The notes under the pieces are model-generated. The model was not told the DNA's origin. It was given only the letters and a program-made list of their open reading frames with translations, and made no database searches. A stretch of 64,000 nucleotides of DNA from the NCBI GenBank assembly GCA_037953625.1, contig CM075651.1, positions 109,431,001 through 109,495,000 on the forward strand, read 5' to 3'. Of this stretch, positions 10,901 to 22,314 are shown one piece after another (position 1 is the stretch's first letter; each line of letters starts with the position of its first letter). The stretch comes from Crotalaria pallida (taxonomy: Eukaryota > Streptophyta > Magnoliopsida > Fabales > Fabaceae). Made by a program: the position numbers and the translations under genes.

Positions 10901-13900
10901 TATATGTCCTTATACACATTCCTAGACCATTCTAAGCCTTTACAATACTCTCTTAACCATTCTACACTTGTTAAAACATCCAAGGAGTTATGTTACACCC
11001 TTAACGTCCCTTGCGGACTCCAGCATTGTTTAAGATCATTCTAAAGGTTCTTAAATGTACTAATACTCATTCTTAGACCATTCTAAACCTTTAGAATACT
11101 ATCTTAACCATTCTATCCTTGTTAGTACCTCCAAGGATTCATGCTACACCCTCTATGTCCCTTGGGGCACCAAGCATTGTTTAGGATCGATCTAAAGGTT
11201 CTTATATGTCCTAATACACATTCCTAGACCATTCCATGCCTTTAGAATACTCTCTTAACCATTCTACACTTGTTAGAACCGCCAAGAACTCATGTTAACC
11301 ATTCTACACTTGTCAAAACCTCCAAGGACTCATGCTACACCCTCTATGTCCCTTGGGGCACCAAGCATTGTTTAGGATCGATCTAAAGGTTCTTATATGT
11401 CCTAATACACATTTCTACGCCATTCTAAGCCTTTAGAATACTCTCTTAACCATTCTACACTTGTTAGAACCTGCAAGGACTCAAGCTACACCCTTTACGT
11501 CCCTTGGTTCACCAAGCATTGTTTAGGATCATTTTAAAGGTTCTTATATGTACTAATATACATTCCTAGACCATTATAAGCCTTTAGAATACTGTCTTAA
11601 CCATTCTACATATGTTTGAACCTGCAAGTACTCAAGCTACACCCTTTACGTCCCTTGGGGCACCAAGCATTGTTTAGGATAATTCAAATGGTTCGTATAT
11701 GTCCTAATAGACACTCCTAGACCATTCTATGCCTTTAGAAAACTCTCTTAACCATTCTACTCTGGTTAGAACCTCCAAGAACTCATGCTACATCCTCTAT
11801 GTCCCTTGGGGCACCAAGCATTGTTTAGGATCATTCTAAAGGTTCTCATATGTCCTAATACACATTCCTACGCCATTCTAAGCCTTTAGAATACTCTCTT
11901 AACCATTCTTCACTTGTTAGAACCTCCAAGGACTCATGCTACATGCTCTACGTCCCTTGGGGTACCAAGCATTGTGTAACATCATTCTAAAGATTCGTAT
12001 ATGTCCTTATACACATTCCTAGACCATTCTAAGCCTTTACAATACTCTCTTAACCATTCTACACTTGTTAAAACATCCAAGGACTTATGTTACACCCTTA
12101 ACGTCCCTTGGGGACTCAAGTATTGTTTAAGATCATTCTAAAGGTTCTTAAATGTACTAATACTAATTCTTAGACCATTCTAAGCCTTTAGAATACTATC
12201 TTAACCATTCTACCCTTGTTAGTACCTCCAAGGACTCATGGTACACCCTCTACGTCTCTTGGGGCACCAAGCATTGTTTAGGATCGATCTAAAGGTTCTT
12301 ATATGTCCTAATACACATTCCTAGACCATTCCAAGCCTTTAGAATACTCTCTTAACCATTCTACACTTGTTAGAACCGCCAAGAACTCATGTTAACCATT
12401 TTTCACTTGTCAAAACCACCAAGGACTCATGCTACACCCTCTACGTCCCTTGGGGACTCAAGCATTGTTTCGGATCATTCTAAAGTTTCTTATATGTTCT
12501 AATTCACATTCCTAGACCATCTAAGCCTTTAGAATACTCTCTTAACCATTCTACACTTGTTAGAACCTCCAAGGACTCATGCTACACCCTCTACGTCCCA
12601 TGGGGCACCTAGCATTGTTTATGATCATTCTAAAGGTTCTTATATGTCCTAATACACATTCCCAGACTATTCTAAGCCTTTAGAATACTCTCTTAACCAT
12701 TCTACACTTGTTAGAATCTTCAAGGACTCATGTTACACCCTTTACGTCTTGTGGGGCACAAACATTGTTCAGAATCATTCTAAACATTCTTATATGTACT
12801 AATACACATTCCTAGACCATTATAAGCCATTAGAATACATTCTTAACCATTCTACATTTGTTAAAACTTCCAAGGACTCATGTTACACCCTTTACATCCC
12901 TTGTGGCACCAAGCATTGTTTCGGATCATTCTAAAGGTTCGTATATGTCCTATTACACATTCCTAGACCATTCTAAGCCTTTATAAAACTCTCTTAATAA
13001 TTCAACACTTGTTAGAACCTCCAAGGACTCATGTTACACCCTCCACGTCACATGGGACTCAAGTATTATTTATGATCATTCTAAAGGTTCTTTTATGTCC
13101 TAATACACATTCCTACGCCATTCTAACCCTTGGGGACTCAAGAATTGTTTAGGATCATTCTAAAGGTTTTTATATGTCCTAATACGCATTCCTGGACCAT
13201 TCTTAGCCATTAGAATACTCTGTTAACCATTCTACACTTGTTAGAACCTCCATGGACTCATGCTACACCCTCTACGTCCCTTGGGGACTCAAGCATTGTT
13301 TAGGATCATTTTAAAGGTTCTTAAATGTACTAATACACATTCTTAGACCTTTCTAAGCCTTTAGAATACTCTCTTAACCATTCTACACCTGTTAGAACCT
13401 CCAAGGACTCATGCTACACCCTCTACGTCCCTTGGGGCACCAAGCATTGTTTAGGATCATTCAAAAGGTTCTTTTATGTCTTAATACACATTCCTAGACC
13501 GTTTCAATCATTTAGAATACTCTCTTAACCATTCTACACTTGTTAGAACTGCCAAGAACTCAAGTTAACCATTCTACACTTGTTAAAACCTCCAAGGACT
13601 CATGTACACCCTCTACGTCCCTTGGGGACTCAAGCATTGTTTCGGATCATTCTAAAGGTTCTTATATGTTCTAATTCAAAAGGTTCTTTTATGTCCTAAT
13701 ACACATTCCTAGACCATTCCAATCGTTTAGAATATTCTCTTAACCATTCTACACTTGTTAGAACCTGCAAGGACTCATGCTACACCCTTTACGTTCCTTG
13801 GGGCACCAAGTATTGTTTAGGATCATTCTAATGGTTCATATATGTTGTACTAATACACATTCCTAGACCATTATAAGACTTTAGAATACTCTTTTAACCA

Positions 13901-14582
13901 TTCTACACTTGCTAGAAACTCCAAGAACTCATGTTACACCGTCTACGTCCCTTGGGGCACCAAGAATTGTTTCGTATCATTCTAAAGTTTCTTATATGTC
14001 CTAATACACATTCCTAGACCATTCTAAGCCTTTAGAATACTCTCTTAACCATTCTACACTTGTTAGAACCTGCAAGAACTCATGCTACACCCTTTACGTC
14101 CCTTGGGGCACCAAGCATTGTTTAGGATCATTATAAAGGTTCATATATGTACTAATACACATTCGTAGACCATTATAAGCCTTTACAATACTCTCTTAAC
14201 CATTCTACATTTGTTAGAACGTCTAAGGACTCATGTTACACCCTTTTCCGTCCCTTGTGGCACCAAGCATTGTTTCGGATCATTCTAAAGGTTCGTATAT
14301 GTCCTAATAAACATTCCTAGACCATTCTAAGCCTTTAGAATACTCTGTTCACCATTCTACACATGTTAGAACCTCCAAGAACTCATGTTACACCCTTTAC
14401 GTCCCTTGGGGCACCAAGCATTGTTTAGGATCATTCAAAAGGTTCTTATATGTCCTAATACACATTCCCAGACCATTCTAAACCTTTAGAATACTCTCTT
14501 AAGCAATTTACACTTGTTAGAACCTGCAAGGACTCATGCTACACCCTTTACATCACTTGGGGAACCAAACATTGTTTAGGAT
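7989..14582 (+). repeat. Satellite block 1, 151-bp monomers (about 44 copies)
   Basis: Tandem monomers have the landmark TTGGGGCACCAAGCATTG at 7991, 8142, 8292, 8443, 8594 and 8745, giving a 150-151-bp period. Monomers contain CATTCTAAAGGTTCTTATA, CCTTTAGAATACTCTC and CATTCTACACTTGTTAGAAC. Copies differ by several percent and some are truncated. Occasional open frames are only runs of diverged monomers. I do not recognise this satellite. The period is in the range of plant centromeric satellites, but location cannot be inferred from sequence alone. Confidence 0.95.
10261..12454 (+). repeat. Higher-order satellite repeat, two copies of about 1,097 bp
   Basis: Rare variants recur 1,097 bp apart: CTTGGTTCACCAAG at 10406 and 11503, and AATACTGTCT at 10491 and 11588. 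An abnormal short monomer (AGAACTCATGTTAACCATT) is found in both copies. The unit is seven monomers plus about 40 bp. A related short monomer near 13550 suggests a third, decayed copy. Confidence 0.75.
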
Positions 14583-15943
14583 TGTTGGCAATTCGGCAAG
14601 TGTACCGATCGCACAAGTAATAAAGAGTAAGTAAATTATCGTTCCACTCGGGGATTGCAAATTGTTTCTAATTTCTTTCACCTAATTGCGATTACTATGT
14701 ATAACTTGCATGGGTTTAGAGTTTAGAGATAGGAGTGTATAATTAAAGGAATGAAACAATTCATAAACTGAAAAGGAATTAGAAGCAAATATGGAAAAGG
14801 TTAGGAACTTGGTTTCATTGTAGGATCAGGTTATTAATTATGAAAATATGTTTTCCAATAAATCAAAAACTCCAGAAACAATAAAAGCTAGATCCCTCGT
14901 GGCAATTATGTTTCTTACTAAACTTTACCCCTTAATCCCTTAAGCGAGTTCTAATTTATAAGAGTTATACAATTACCCAAAAGTATTCCTACGAGTTGAA
15001 TAATTATATTGTTTGGTTGAAAGGCCTAATCTTAATCCTAATTTTCCAATTAAGGTTCAGATTACCAAATCAAAACATAAAGTCGCGAATTCCATGAATT
15101 GTAATTAAAACACAGCCAAGCAATTGATTTAAAAGAAAAAAATATTAATTCATAAATAAACAGCCAAATTAATATCCATACAAATCCACCCTATTCCTAA
15201 CAAGAGGTTCAATTATACATATTGGAAGAAGAAGAAGAAGGAATGGAATAAACTAATAATCATAGACAAAAATCAATTTACCCCCAAGAGATCTTCAATC
15301 TTCAAGTGAATTCCTCCAGCAATGTTGATCTTCAATCCTTGTGCCTTGCCTCCTTTCTCTCAATTGCATAACAACCTCTCTTCTCTAATCCTAATTCTAT
15401 TCTAATCTTATTTGGCTCTGAAAAGTCTACCAAACCTAAAGGAAAAACCTATATTTAAAGTCTAAAACTAATCCTAATTAATCCCCTGAAAAACCCATCA
15501 GAAATCAGCCCAATTGGGCCTCCACGTACATCGCGCGCCAGGTCTGATAGCATTAAAAACAGTGATGCGAGCGTGCCTGGGCGTGCTAGACCCCGCGCCT
15601 GGGCGCGCAAACTCTGATGACCAATTTTCTCCGCTGCTAGCGCGCCTGGGCGTGCTGTTTGCACGCCTGGGCGTGTGACACCTGATGTTGCTTCGTTTTT
15701 CTCCGTTGTGTCATTTTCAAGGTCTTCTTATGCTCTTTTCAGCTCCAATAATATTTTCTCCAAATAAAGCTCTGAAATACCTGAAACATACCCAAAACGG
15801 ATCAAAACGTTCAAAGGATTCTAATAAACTAAAAATTCCTAAAACTAATATAAAATACCTATATTTACAAGAGAAACAAGCTAAAACCCAAGCAAAAGGA
15901 AGTGAAATTAAGCCTTAAAACATCATATATTAGACCTTCATCA
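14583..15943 (-). mobile_element. LTR 1 of tandem element (1,361 bp)
   Basis: Runs TGTTGGCAATTCGGC to TTCATCA on the plus strand. It acts as the 3' LTR of the left interior. It is nearly identical to the other two, with two copies of a GC-rich 21-bp unit at 15641-15677. Confidence 0.9.
15641..15677. repeat. GC-rich 21-bp unit repeat in LTR 1 (one extra copy)
   Basis: GCGCCTGGGCGTGCTGTTT is followed by a further CACGCCTGGGCGTG. LTR 2 has one unit fewer and LTR 3 one more, which accounts for their length differences. Confidence 0.8.
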
Positions 15944-15957
15944 CACCCCCAAACTTA
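15944..15957 (-). other. Polypurine tract, left interior
   Basis: On the minus strand, TAAGTTTGGGGGTG directly precedes the TGATGAAG start of LTR 1. The same tract lies at 19801-19814 before LTR 2. Confidence 0.8.
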
Positions 15958-17455
15958 GCATTTTGCATGTCCCAAGCAAAAGTAAAATAAAAATTCTAAA
16001 ACAAAAGACTACCATCCAAATCAAAATGTACAATACTTAATCTAAGACTTCGACTCATCAACACAGCCACATATTTATACAAGCTATTCACATATCAAAA
16101 CTTGGTTAAAGAAACAAAACCAATCAGAACTCAGAACTAGTGAACACTCTCAACCTCTCAGTGTATATCTCTCATGTGTATCAAGGGTATTAACAATTCA
16201 CTCAAGTTCATACAATAGTAAAGTGTTACCATATGCTTGACCATAGACCCAAATCTCCACTGAAATTATTAAAAACATGCACAAATCAAAAGGTCTTTAA
16301 TTTGGTTGTAACGTGGCCATGGTTAAAAGTGTTAAGTGGGATAAAAGAAAGAAGAGATAAAACAAAGGGCTAAAATGCAAAACAAATTTCCCTCTAAAAA
16401 TTATGAATGAGCAATGAATACTATGAGGACTCACACTCAAATCACAACTATTTCAAACTTCTTTTTTTTTTCCAATTTTTCCTTCTATTCTCTTCCTTTC
16501 ACATTTATTTATTTATTTATTTTTTTATTTTTTTTCAATTGGAAGAGAAATAGAACTCATACACTTTTCACCAACTACTTTCACTTTTTCTATTCATTCC
16601 TCTCAATTGCTCATTCAAAATTCCCAAGGTACTAACAAAGAATATTTCAATAAATGCAGGGTACCAAAGAAAAATCATAATATCTTTAGGCTCAAAATGG
16701 GAAACTTAGGGAATATTATCAATACAAAACAGTTGAAGGCCACAAAAAACACATCCTAAATGCCTTAATCATTTTCATGCATGTAATCAATTATCAATCT
16801 CAAAATGGTCACCGGTCAAGTTCTAGAACACAAAACTAAAGTGAACACGCTCATGAAAGAAATAGGGTTTCAAATAAAAATAATTCAATAAGTCATATAC
16901 CCCATCAAATAGGCTCAAAATCTCACTAAGCTAAAGTCAGTTCACTAATCTCAAGTTCTGAAAAACTTTGTCAAAATAACCAAATTTCAAAAATATTTAC
17001 AGCTCAACAAATAAATAACATGAATCAATGAGTCTAATCCTAAACTGAGTATATACACCTATCATCAGAAAAATAATCCTAAGTCTAGAATAATTACAAA
17101 ACCTCACCTAAGACACAAACCAACACTAACAATAGGAGAAAAAATTCAGATCTGAAATTTTTTTTTTTTGTCCACTCCCCCAAACATAGAGGTTGGCTTG
17201 TCCTAAAGCAAACTAAACTAAACATACCTAACTACAAAATAAAAAATTAAAAACAAAAGCAAGGAGTTAGAGACTTCCCTTTGTAGCACAGCATTCTCTC
17301 TTGATGCACCATGGAGGAGACTCCTCCAAACTTAATCACCTGTGTCACATGAACAACTAAAAATAGTGCTAGAAAGCACCTCATTAGTAGTTACATATAG
17401 AAAGGTCTAAACTCTTTATTCACTAACTAACTAAAAAAACAAAAAACCTACACTA

Positions 17456-17986
17456 CTACATAATTACAAAGAATCCACCAGGATCCCAAATTCTATAGGT
17501 TAATTCCCATGTGATGCAACAATAACAAGTTATTCCCACATCCAATGGGGCAAACCTTGGATGATGGTGGAGTAAGGAAGTTTCAGAAATAAGTTCAATC
17601 CCACCAGGGTCAAAAGGTGCATTCCTTACTCCATGCATCATCTCAGATAAGTTATTTCTTTTCCCATTCATGAAAGTGTTAATTCCATGAATTAGGAAAA
17701 CTACCTTTTCAGGCTCCCTATTGTTCAATAATAATTTAGATTGGTTTTTAGATTTTTCATGAAAGCACAGAGGTTGAATATAATGGAAAAAATTTGAGTC
17801 ATCCAAGCATGAAATAGATTTAACCAAATTTTTAAGTGCAAGAAATTCATCATGCATGGGTGGATCAAATTTTTCTACCATATTCAAACCTTCTAAACTT
17901 TTATTTCGGTCCTCTTCCTCAAACTTATTATGCACATTCTCATCTATTTGCTCCTCCATAGGGGTTTCATCATTGGTCACATCCAT
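17456..17986 (-). CDS. Unknown ORF, downstream half (copy 1)
   Basis: From its first ATG this frame gives 176 residues. It is acidic at the start (MDVTNDETPMEEQ), then has a mixed globular-looking part containing LVKSISCLDD and a Cys/Trp-rich end (ITCYCCITWEL, WDPGGF). I do not recognise a domain. It is in the same frame as the ORF just upstream, separated by one TAA (18008-18010) and a few codons, so the two are probably halves of one older frame. The second interior carries an identical translation at 21310-21840. It may be a decayed gag-like or accessory protein of the element, but no family signature supports that. Confidence 0.45.
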   Translation of the reverse strand: MDVTNDETPMEEQIDENVHNKFEEEDRNKSLEGLNMVEKFDPPMHDEFLALKNLVKSISCLDDSNFFHYIQPLCFHEKSKNQSKLLLNNREPEKVVFLIHGINTFMNGKRNNLSEMMHGVRNAPFDPGGIELISETSLLHHHPRFAPLDVGITCYCCITWELTYRIWDPGGFFVIM

Positions 17987-18007
17987 CACCACCACTTTTT
18001 CCTCTCT

Positions 18008-18370
18008 TTAAAGAAAGTCAAAAATTGTTGGTGATGCTTGTGACTCTTCATCTAATGGCTTTGAAATGTGTTCAACTTTGATTTCAAGGTTCCTTGAAGT
18101 GGAACCTTGAGTCGGGTAATAAGTTCTAGATTCTTCAATAAATTCTTTAGTGTGTTGAACACATTTCTCAAAAGCTATTTCCCATGGAGCTTTCTCCACA
18201 GGAATTGGCTCCACATGAAATGGTTTCTTATATGTAGCTTCTAATTTCTCTAAAGCTATTTCCGATGAAGCTTTCCTATTTCTTATGTTTTGTGCATAAT
18301 AGTATGGAGAATAGGGATCCGAAATAAATATATCACAATCAAAATTATTATTGAAATAATAGTTAGACAT
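18008..18370 (-). CDS. Unknown ORF, upstream half (copy 1)
   Basis: The ATG at 18370 lies 67 bases after the tRNA-Asp primer site, the normal place for the first gene of an LTR element. It encodes 120 residues, starting MSNYYFNNNF. Lys/Glu-rich stretches include a near-repeat (EIALEKLEATY, EIAFEKCVQHT). It ends at TAA, with the same frame continuing downstream. An upstream extension into LTR 2 exists only with a non-ATG start, so I start at the ATG. I recognise no family. Both copies have identical translations, including the stop, so the stop predates the tandem duplication. Confidence 0.45.
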   Translation of the reverse strand: MSNYYFNNNFDCDIFISDPYSPYYYAQNIRNRKASSEIALEKLEATYKKPFHVEPIPVEKAPWEIAFEKCVQHTKEFIEESRTYYPTQGSTSRNLEIKVEHISKPLDEESQASPTIFDFL

Positions 18371-18436
18371 GAAAAAGTACAAGTTACACAAATAATTACA
18401 AATAAGTACCAAAAAAAAATTAGAATCGAATTTCAA

Positions 18437-18454
18437 TCCCCGGCAACGGCGCCA
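18437..18454 (-). other. Primer binding site, tRNA-Asp (left interior)
   Basis: On the minus strand, TGGCGCCGTTGCCGGGGA lies just after LTR 2. It matches the 3' end of plant tRNA-Asp, as in Athila-type elements. It fixes minus orientation. Confidence 0.88.
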
Positions 18455-18460
18455 AAAACT

Positions 18461-19800
18461 TGTTGGCAATTCGGCAAGTGTACCGATCGCACAAGTAATA
18501 AAGAGTAAGTAAATTATCGTTCCACTCGGGGATTGCAAATTGTTTCTAATTTCTTTCACCTAATTGCGAATACTATGTATAACTTGCATGGGTTTAGAGT
18601 GTAGAGGTAGGAGTGTAGAATTAAAGGAATGAAACAATTCAGAAACTAAAAAGGAATTAGAAGCAAATATGGAAAAGGTTAGGAACTTGGTTTCATTGTA
18701 GGATCAGGTTATTAATTATGAAAATATGTTTTCCAATAAATCAAAAACTCCAGAAACAATAAAAGCTAGATCCCTCATGGCAATTATGTTTCTTACTAAA
18801 CTTTACCCCTTAATCCCTTACGCGAGTTCTAATTTATAAGAGTTATAATATTACCCAAAAGTATTCCTACGAGTTGAATAATTATATTGTTTGGTTGAAA
18901 GGCCTAATCTTAATCCTAATTTTCCAATTAAGGTTCAGATTACCAAATCAAAACATAAAGTCGCGAATTCCATGAATTGTAATTAAAACACAGCCAAGCA
19001 ATTGATTTAAAAGAAAAAAATATTAATTCATAAATAAACAGCCAAATTAATATCCATACAAATCCACCCTATTCCTAACAAGAGGTTCAATTATACATAT
19101 TGGAAGAAGAAGAAGAAGGAATGGAATAAACTAATAATCATAGACAAAAATCAATTTACCCCCAAGAGATCTTCAATCTTCAAGTGAATTCCTCCAGCAA
19201 TGTTGATCTTCAATCCTTGTGCCTTGCCTCCTTTCTCTCAATTGCATAACAACCTCTCTTCTCTAATCCTAATTCTATTCTAATCTTATTTGGCTCTGAA
19301 AAGTCTACCAAACCTAAAGGAAAAACCTATATTTAAAGTCTAAAACTAATCCTAATTAATCCCCTGAAAAACCCATCAGAAATCAGCCCAATTGGGCCTC
19401 CACGTACATCGCGCGCCAGGTCTGATAGCATTAAAAACAGTGATGCGAGCGTGCCTGGGCGTGCTAGACCCCGCGCCTGGGCGCGCAAACTCTGATGACC
19501 AATTTTCTCCGCTGCTAGCGCGCCTGGGCGTGTGACACCTGATGTTGCTTCGTTTTTCTCCGTTGTGTCATTTTCAAGGTCTTCTTATGCTCTTTTCAGC
19601 TCCAATAATATTTTCTCCAAATAAAGCTCTGAAATACCTGAAACATACCCAAAACGGATCAAAACGTTCAAAGGATTCTAATAAACTAAAAATTCCTAAA
19701 ACTAATATAAAATACCTATATTTACAAGAGAAACAAGCTAAAACCCAAGCAAAAGGAAGTGAAATTAAGCCTTAAAACATCATATATTAGACCTTCATCA
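18461..19800 (-). mobile_element. LTR 2 (shared middle LTR, 1,340 bp)
   Basis: It has a primer site on its left and a polypurine tract on its right, so it serves as 5' LTR for one interior and 3' LTR for the other. It lacks the extra 21-bp GC-rich unit. Confidence 0.9.
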
Positions 19801-21309
19801 CACCCCCAAACTTAGCATTTTGCATGTCCCAAGCAAAAGTAAAATAAAAATTCTAAAACAAAAGACTACCATCCAAATCAAAATGTACAATACTTAATCT
19901 AAGACTTCGACTCATCAACACAGCCACATATTTATACAAGCTATTCACATATCAAAACTTGGTTAAAGAAACAAAACCAATCAGAACTCAGAACTAGTGA
20001 ACACTCTCAACCTCTCAGTGTATATCTCTCATGTGTATCAAGGGTATTAACAATTCACTCAAGTTCATACAATAGTAAAGTGTTACCATATGCTTGACCA
20101 TAGACCCAAATCTCCACTGAAATTATTAAAAACATGCACAAATCAAAAGGTCTTTAATTTGGTTGTAACGTGGCCATGGTTAAAAGTGTTAAGTGGGATA
20201 AAAGAAAGAAGAGATAAAACAAAGGGCTAAAATGCAAAACAAATTTCCCTCTAAAAATTATGAATGAGCAATGAATACTATGAGGACTCACACTCAAATC
20301 ACAACTATTTCAAACTTCTTTTTTTTTCCAATTTTTCCTTCTATTCTCTTCCTTTCACATTTATTTATTTATTTTTTTATTTTTTTTCAATTGGAAGAGA
20401 AATAGAACTCATACACTTTTCACCAACTACTTTCACTTTTTCTATTCATTCCTCTCAATTGCTCATTCAAAATTCCCAAGGTACTAACAAAGAATATTTC
20501 AATAAATGCAGGGTACCAAAGAAAAATCATAATATCTTTAGGCTCAAAATGGGAAACTTAGGGAATATTATCAATACAAAACAGTTGAAGGCCACAAAAA
20601 ACACATCCTAAATGCCTTAATCATTTTCATGCATGTAATCAATTATCAATCTCAAAATGGTCACCGGTCAAGTTCTAGAACACAAAACTAAAGTGAACAC
20701 GCTCATGAAAGAAATAGGGGTTTCAAATAAAAATAATTCAATAAGTCATATACCCCATCAAATAGGCTCAAAATCTCACTAAGCTAAAGTCAGTTCACTA
20801 ATCTCAAGTTCTGAAAAACTTTGTCAAAATAACCAAATTTCAAAAATATTTACAGCTCAACAAATAAATAACATGAATCAATGAGTCTAATCCTAAACTG
20901 AGTATATACACCTATCATCAGAAAAATAATCCTAAGTCTAGAATAATTACGAAACCTCACCTAAGACACAAACCAACACTAACAATAGGAGAAAAAATTC
21001 AGATCTGAAAATTTTTTTTTTTTGTCCACTCCCCCAAACATAGAGGTTGGCTTGTCCTAAAGCAAACTAAACTAAACATACCTAACTACAAAATAAAAAA
21101 TTAAAAACAAAAGCAAGGAGTTAGAGACTTCCCTTTGTAGCACAGCATTCTCTCTTGATGCACCATGGAGGAGACTCCTCCAAACTTAATCACCTGTGTC
21201 ACATGAACAACTAAAAATAGTGCTAGAAAGCACCTCATTAGTAGTTACATATAGAAAGGTCTAAACTCTTTATTCACTAACTAACTAAAAAAACAAAAAA
21301 CCTACACTA

Positions 21310-21840
21310 CTACATAATTACAAAGAATCCACCAGGATCCCAAATTCTATAGGTTAATTCCCATGTGATGCAACAATAACAAGTTATTCCCACATCCAAT
21401 GGGGCAAACCTTGGATGATGGTGGAGTAAGGAAGTTTCAGAAATAAGTTCAATCCCACCAGGGTCAAAAGGTGCATTCCTTACTCCATGCATCATCTCAG
21501 ATAAGTTATTTCTTTTCCCATTCATGAAAGTGTTAATTCCATGAATTAGGAAAACTACCTTTTCAGGCTCCCTATTGTTCAATAATAATTTAGATTGGTT
21601 TTTAGATTTTTCATGAAAGCACAGAGGTTGAATATAATGGAAAAAATTTGAGTCATCCAAGCATGAAATAGATTTAACCAAATTTTTAAGTGCAAGAAAT
21701 TCATCATGCATGGGTGGATCAAATTTTTCTACCATATTCAAACCTTCTAAACTTTTATTTCGGTCCTCTTCCTCAAACTTATTATGCACATTCTCATCTA
21801 TTTGCTCCTCCATAGGGGTTTCATCATTGGTCACATCCAT
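21310..21840 (-). CDS. Unknown ORF, downstream half (copy 2)
   Basis: The translation is identical to 17456-17986 (176 residues from the ATG). Same frame and same position after the TAA as in copy 1. Function unknown. Confidence 0.45.
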   Translation of the reverse strand: MDVTNDETPMEEQIDENVHNKFEEEDRNKSLEGLNMVEKFDPPMHDEFLALKNLVKSISCLDDSNFFHYIQPLCFHEKSKNQSKLLLNNREPEKVVFLIHGINTFMNGKRNNLSEMMHGVRNAPFDPGGIELISETSLLHHHPRFAPLDVGITCYCCITWELTYRIWDPGGFFVIM

Positions 21841-21861
21841 CACCACCACTTTTTCCTCTCT

Positions 21862-22224
21862 TTAAAGAAAGTCAAAAATTGTTGGTGATGCTTGTGACTC
21901 TTCATCTAATGGCTTTGAAATGTGTTCAACTTTGATTTCAAGGTTCCTTGAAGTGGAACCTTGAGTCGGGTAATAAGTTCTAGATTCTTCAATAAATTCT
22001 TTAGTGTGTTGAACACATTTCTCAAAAGCTATTTCCCATGGAGCTTTCTCCACAGGAATTGGCTCCACATGAAATGGTTTCTTATATGTAGCTTCTAATT
22101 TCTCTAAAGCTATTTCCGATGAAGCTTTCCTATTTCTTATGTTTTGTGCATAATAGTATGGAGAATAGGGATCCGAAATAAATATATCACAATCAAAATT
22201 ATTATTGAAATAATAGTTAGACAT
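21862..22224 (-). CDS. Unknown ORF, upstream half (copy 2)
   Basis: The translation is identical to 18008-18370, starting 67 bases after the second primer site and ending at the same TAA. Function unknown. Confidence 0.45.
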   Translation of the reverse strand: MSNYYFNNNFDCDIFISDPYSPYYYAQNIRNRKASSEIALEKLEATYKKPFHVEPIPVEKAPWEIAFEKCVQHTKEFIEESRTYYPTQGSTSRNLEIKVEHISKPLDEESQASPTIFDFL

Positions 22225-22290
22225 GAAAAAGTACAAGTTACACAAATAATTACAAATAAGTACCAAAAAAAAATTAGAATCGAATTTCAA

Positions 22291-22308
22291 TCCCCGGCAA
22301 CGGCGCCA
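22291..22308 (-). other. Primer binding site, tRNA-Asp (right interior)
   Basis: Second copy of TGGCGCCGTTGCCGGGGA on the minus strand, 3,854 bp from the first and adjacent to LTR 3. Confidence 0.88.
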
Positions 22309-22314
22309 AAAACT

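Larger units (their letters stand above)
15944..18460 (-). mobile_element. Left interior of tandem element (2,517 bp)
   Basis: On the minus strand it runs from the Asp primer site (18454-18437) through an open frame (18370-17456), an internal purine tract near 17170-17185, AT-rich non-coding sequence, and the terminal purine tract (15957-15944) before LTR 1. The 1.5 kb after the frame holds no gene I can support; it has poly-T tracts and small chance frames. Confidence 0.88.
19801..22314 (-). mobile_element. Right interior of tandem element (2,514 bp)
   Basis: Nearly identical copy of 15944-18460. Visible differences are small homopolymer and microsatellite length changes (for example near 20340 and 21010). 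It holds the same primer site, frame, internal purine tract and terminal purine tract. Confidence 0.88.

Noticed and set aside
15455..15664. Ala/Arg/Gly-rich minus-strand frame in LTR 1 (also 23187-23431)
   Set aside because: Encoded by the GC-rich 21-bp repeats, open in more than one frame and on both strands.
18437..18454. tRNA-Asp gene fragment
   Set aside because: Only the 18-base primer complement is present, placed exactly beside an LTR.
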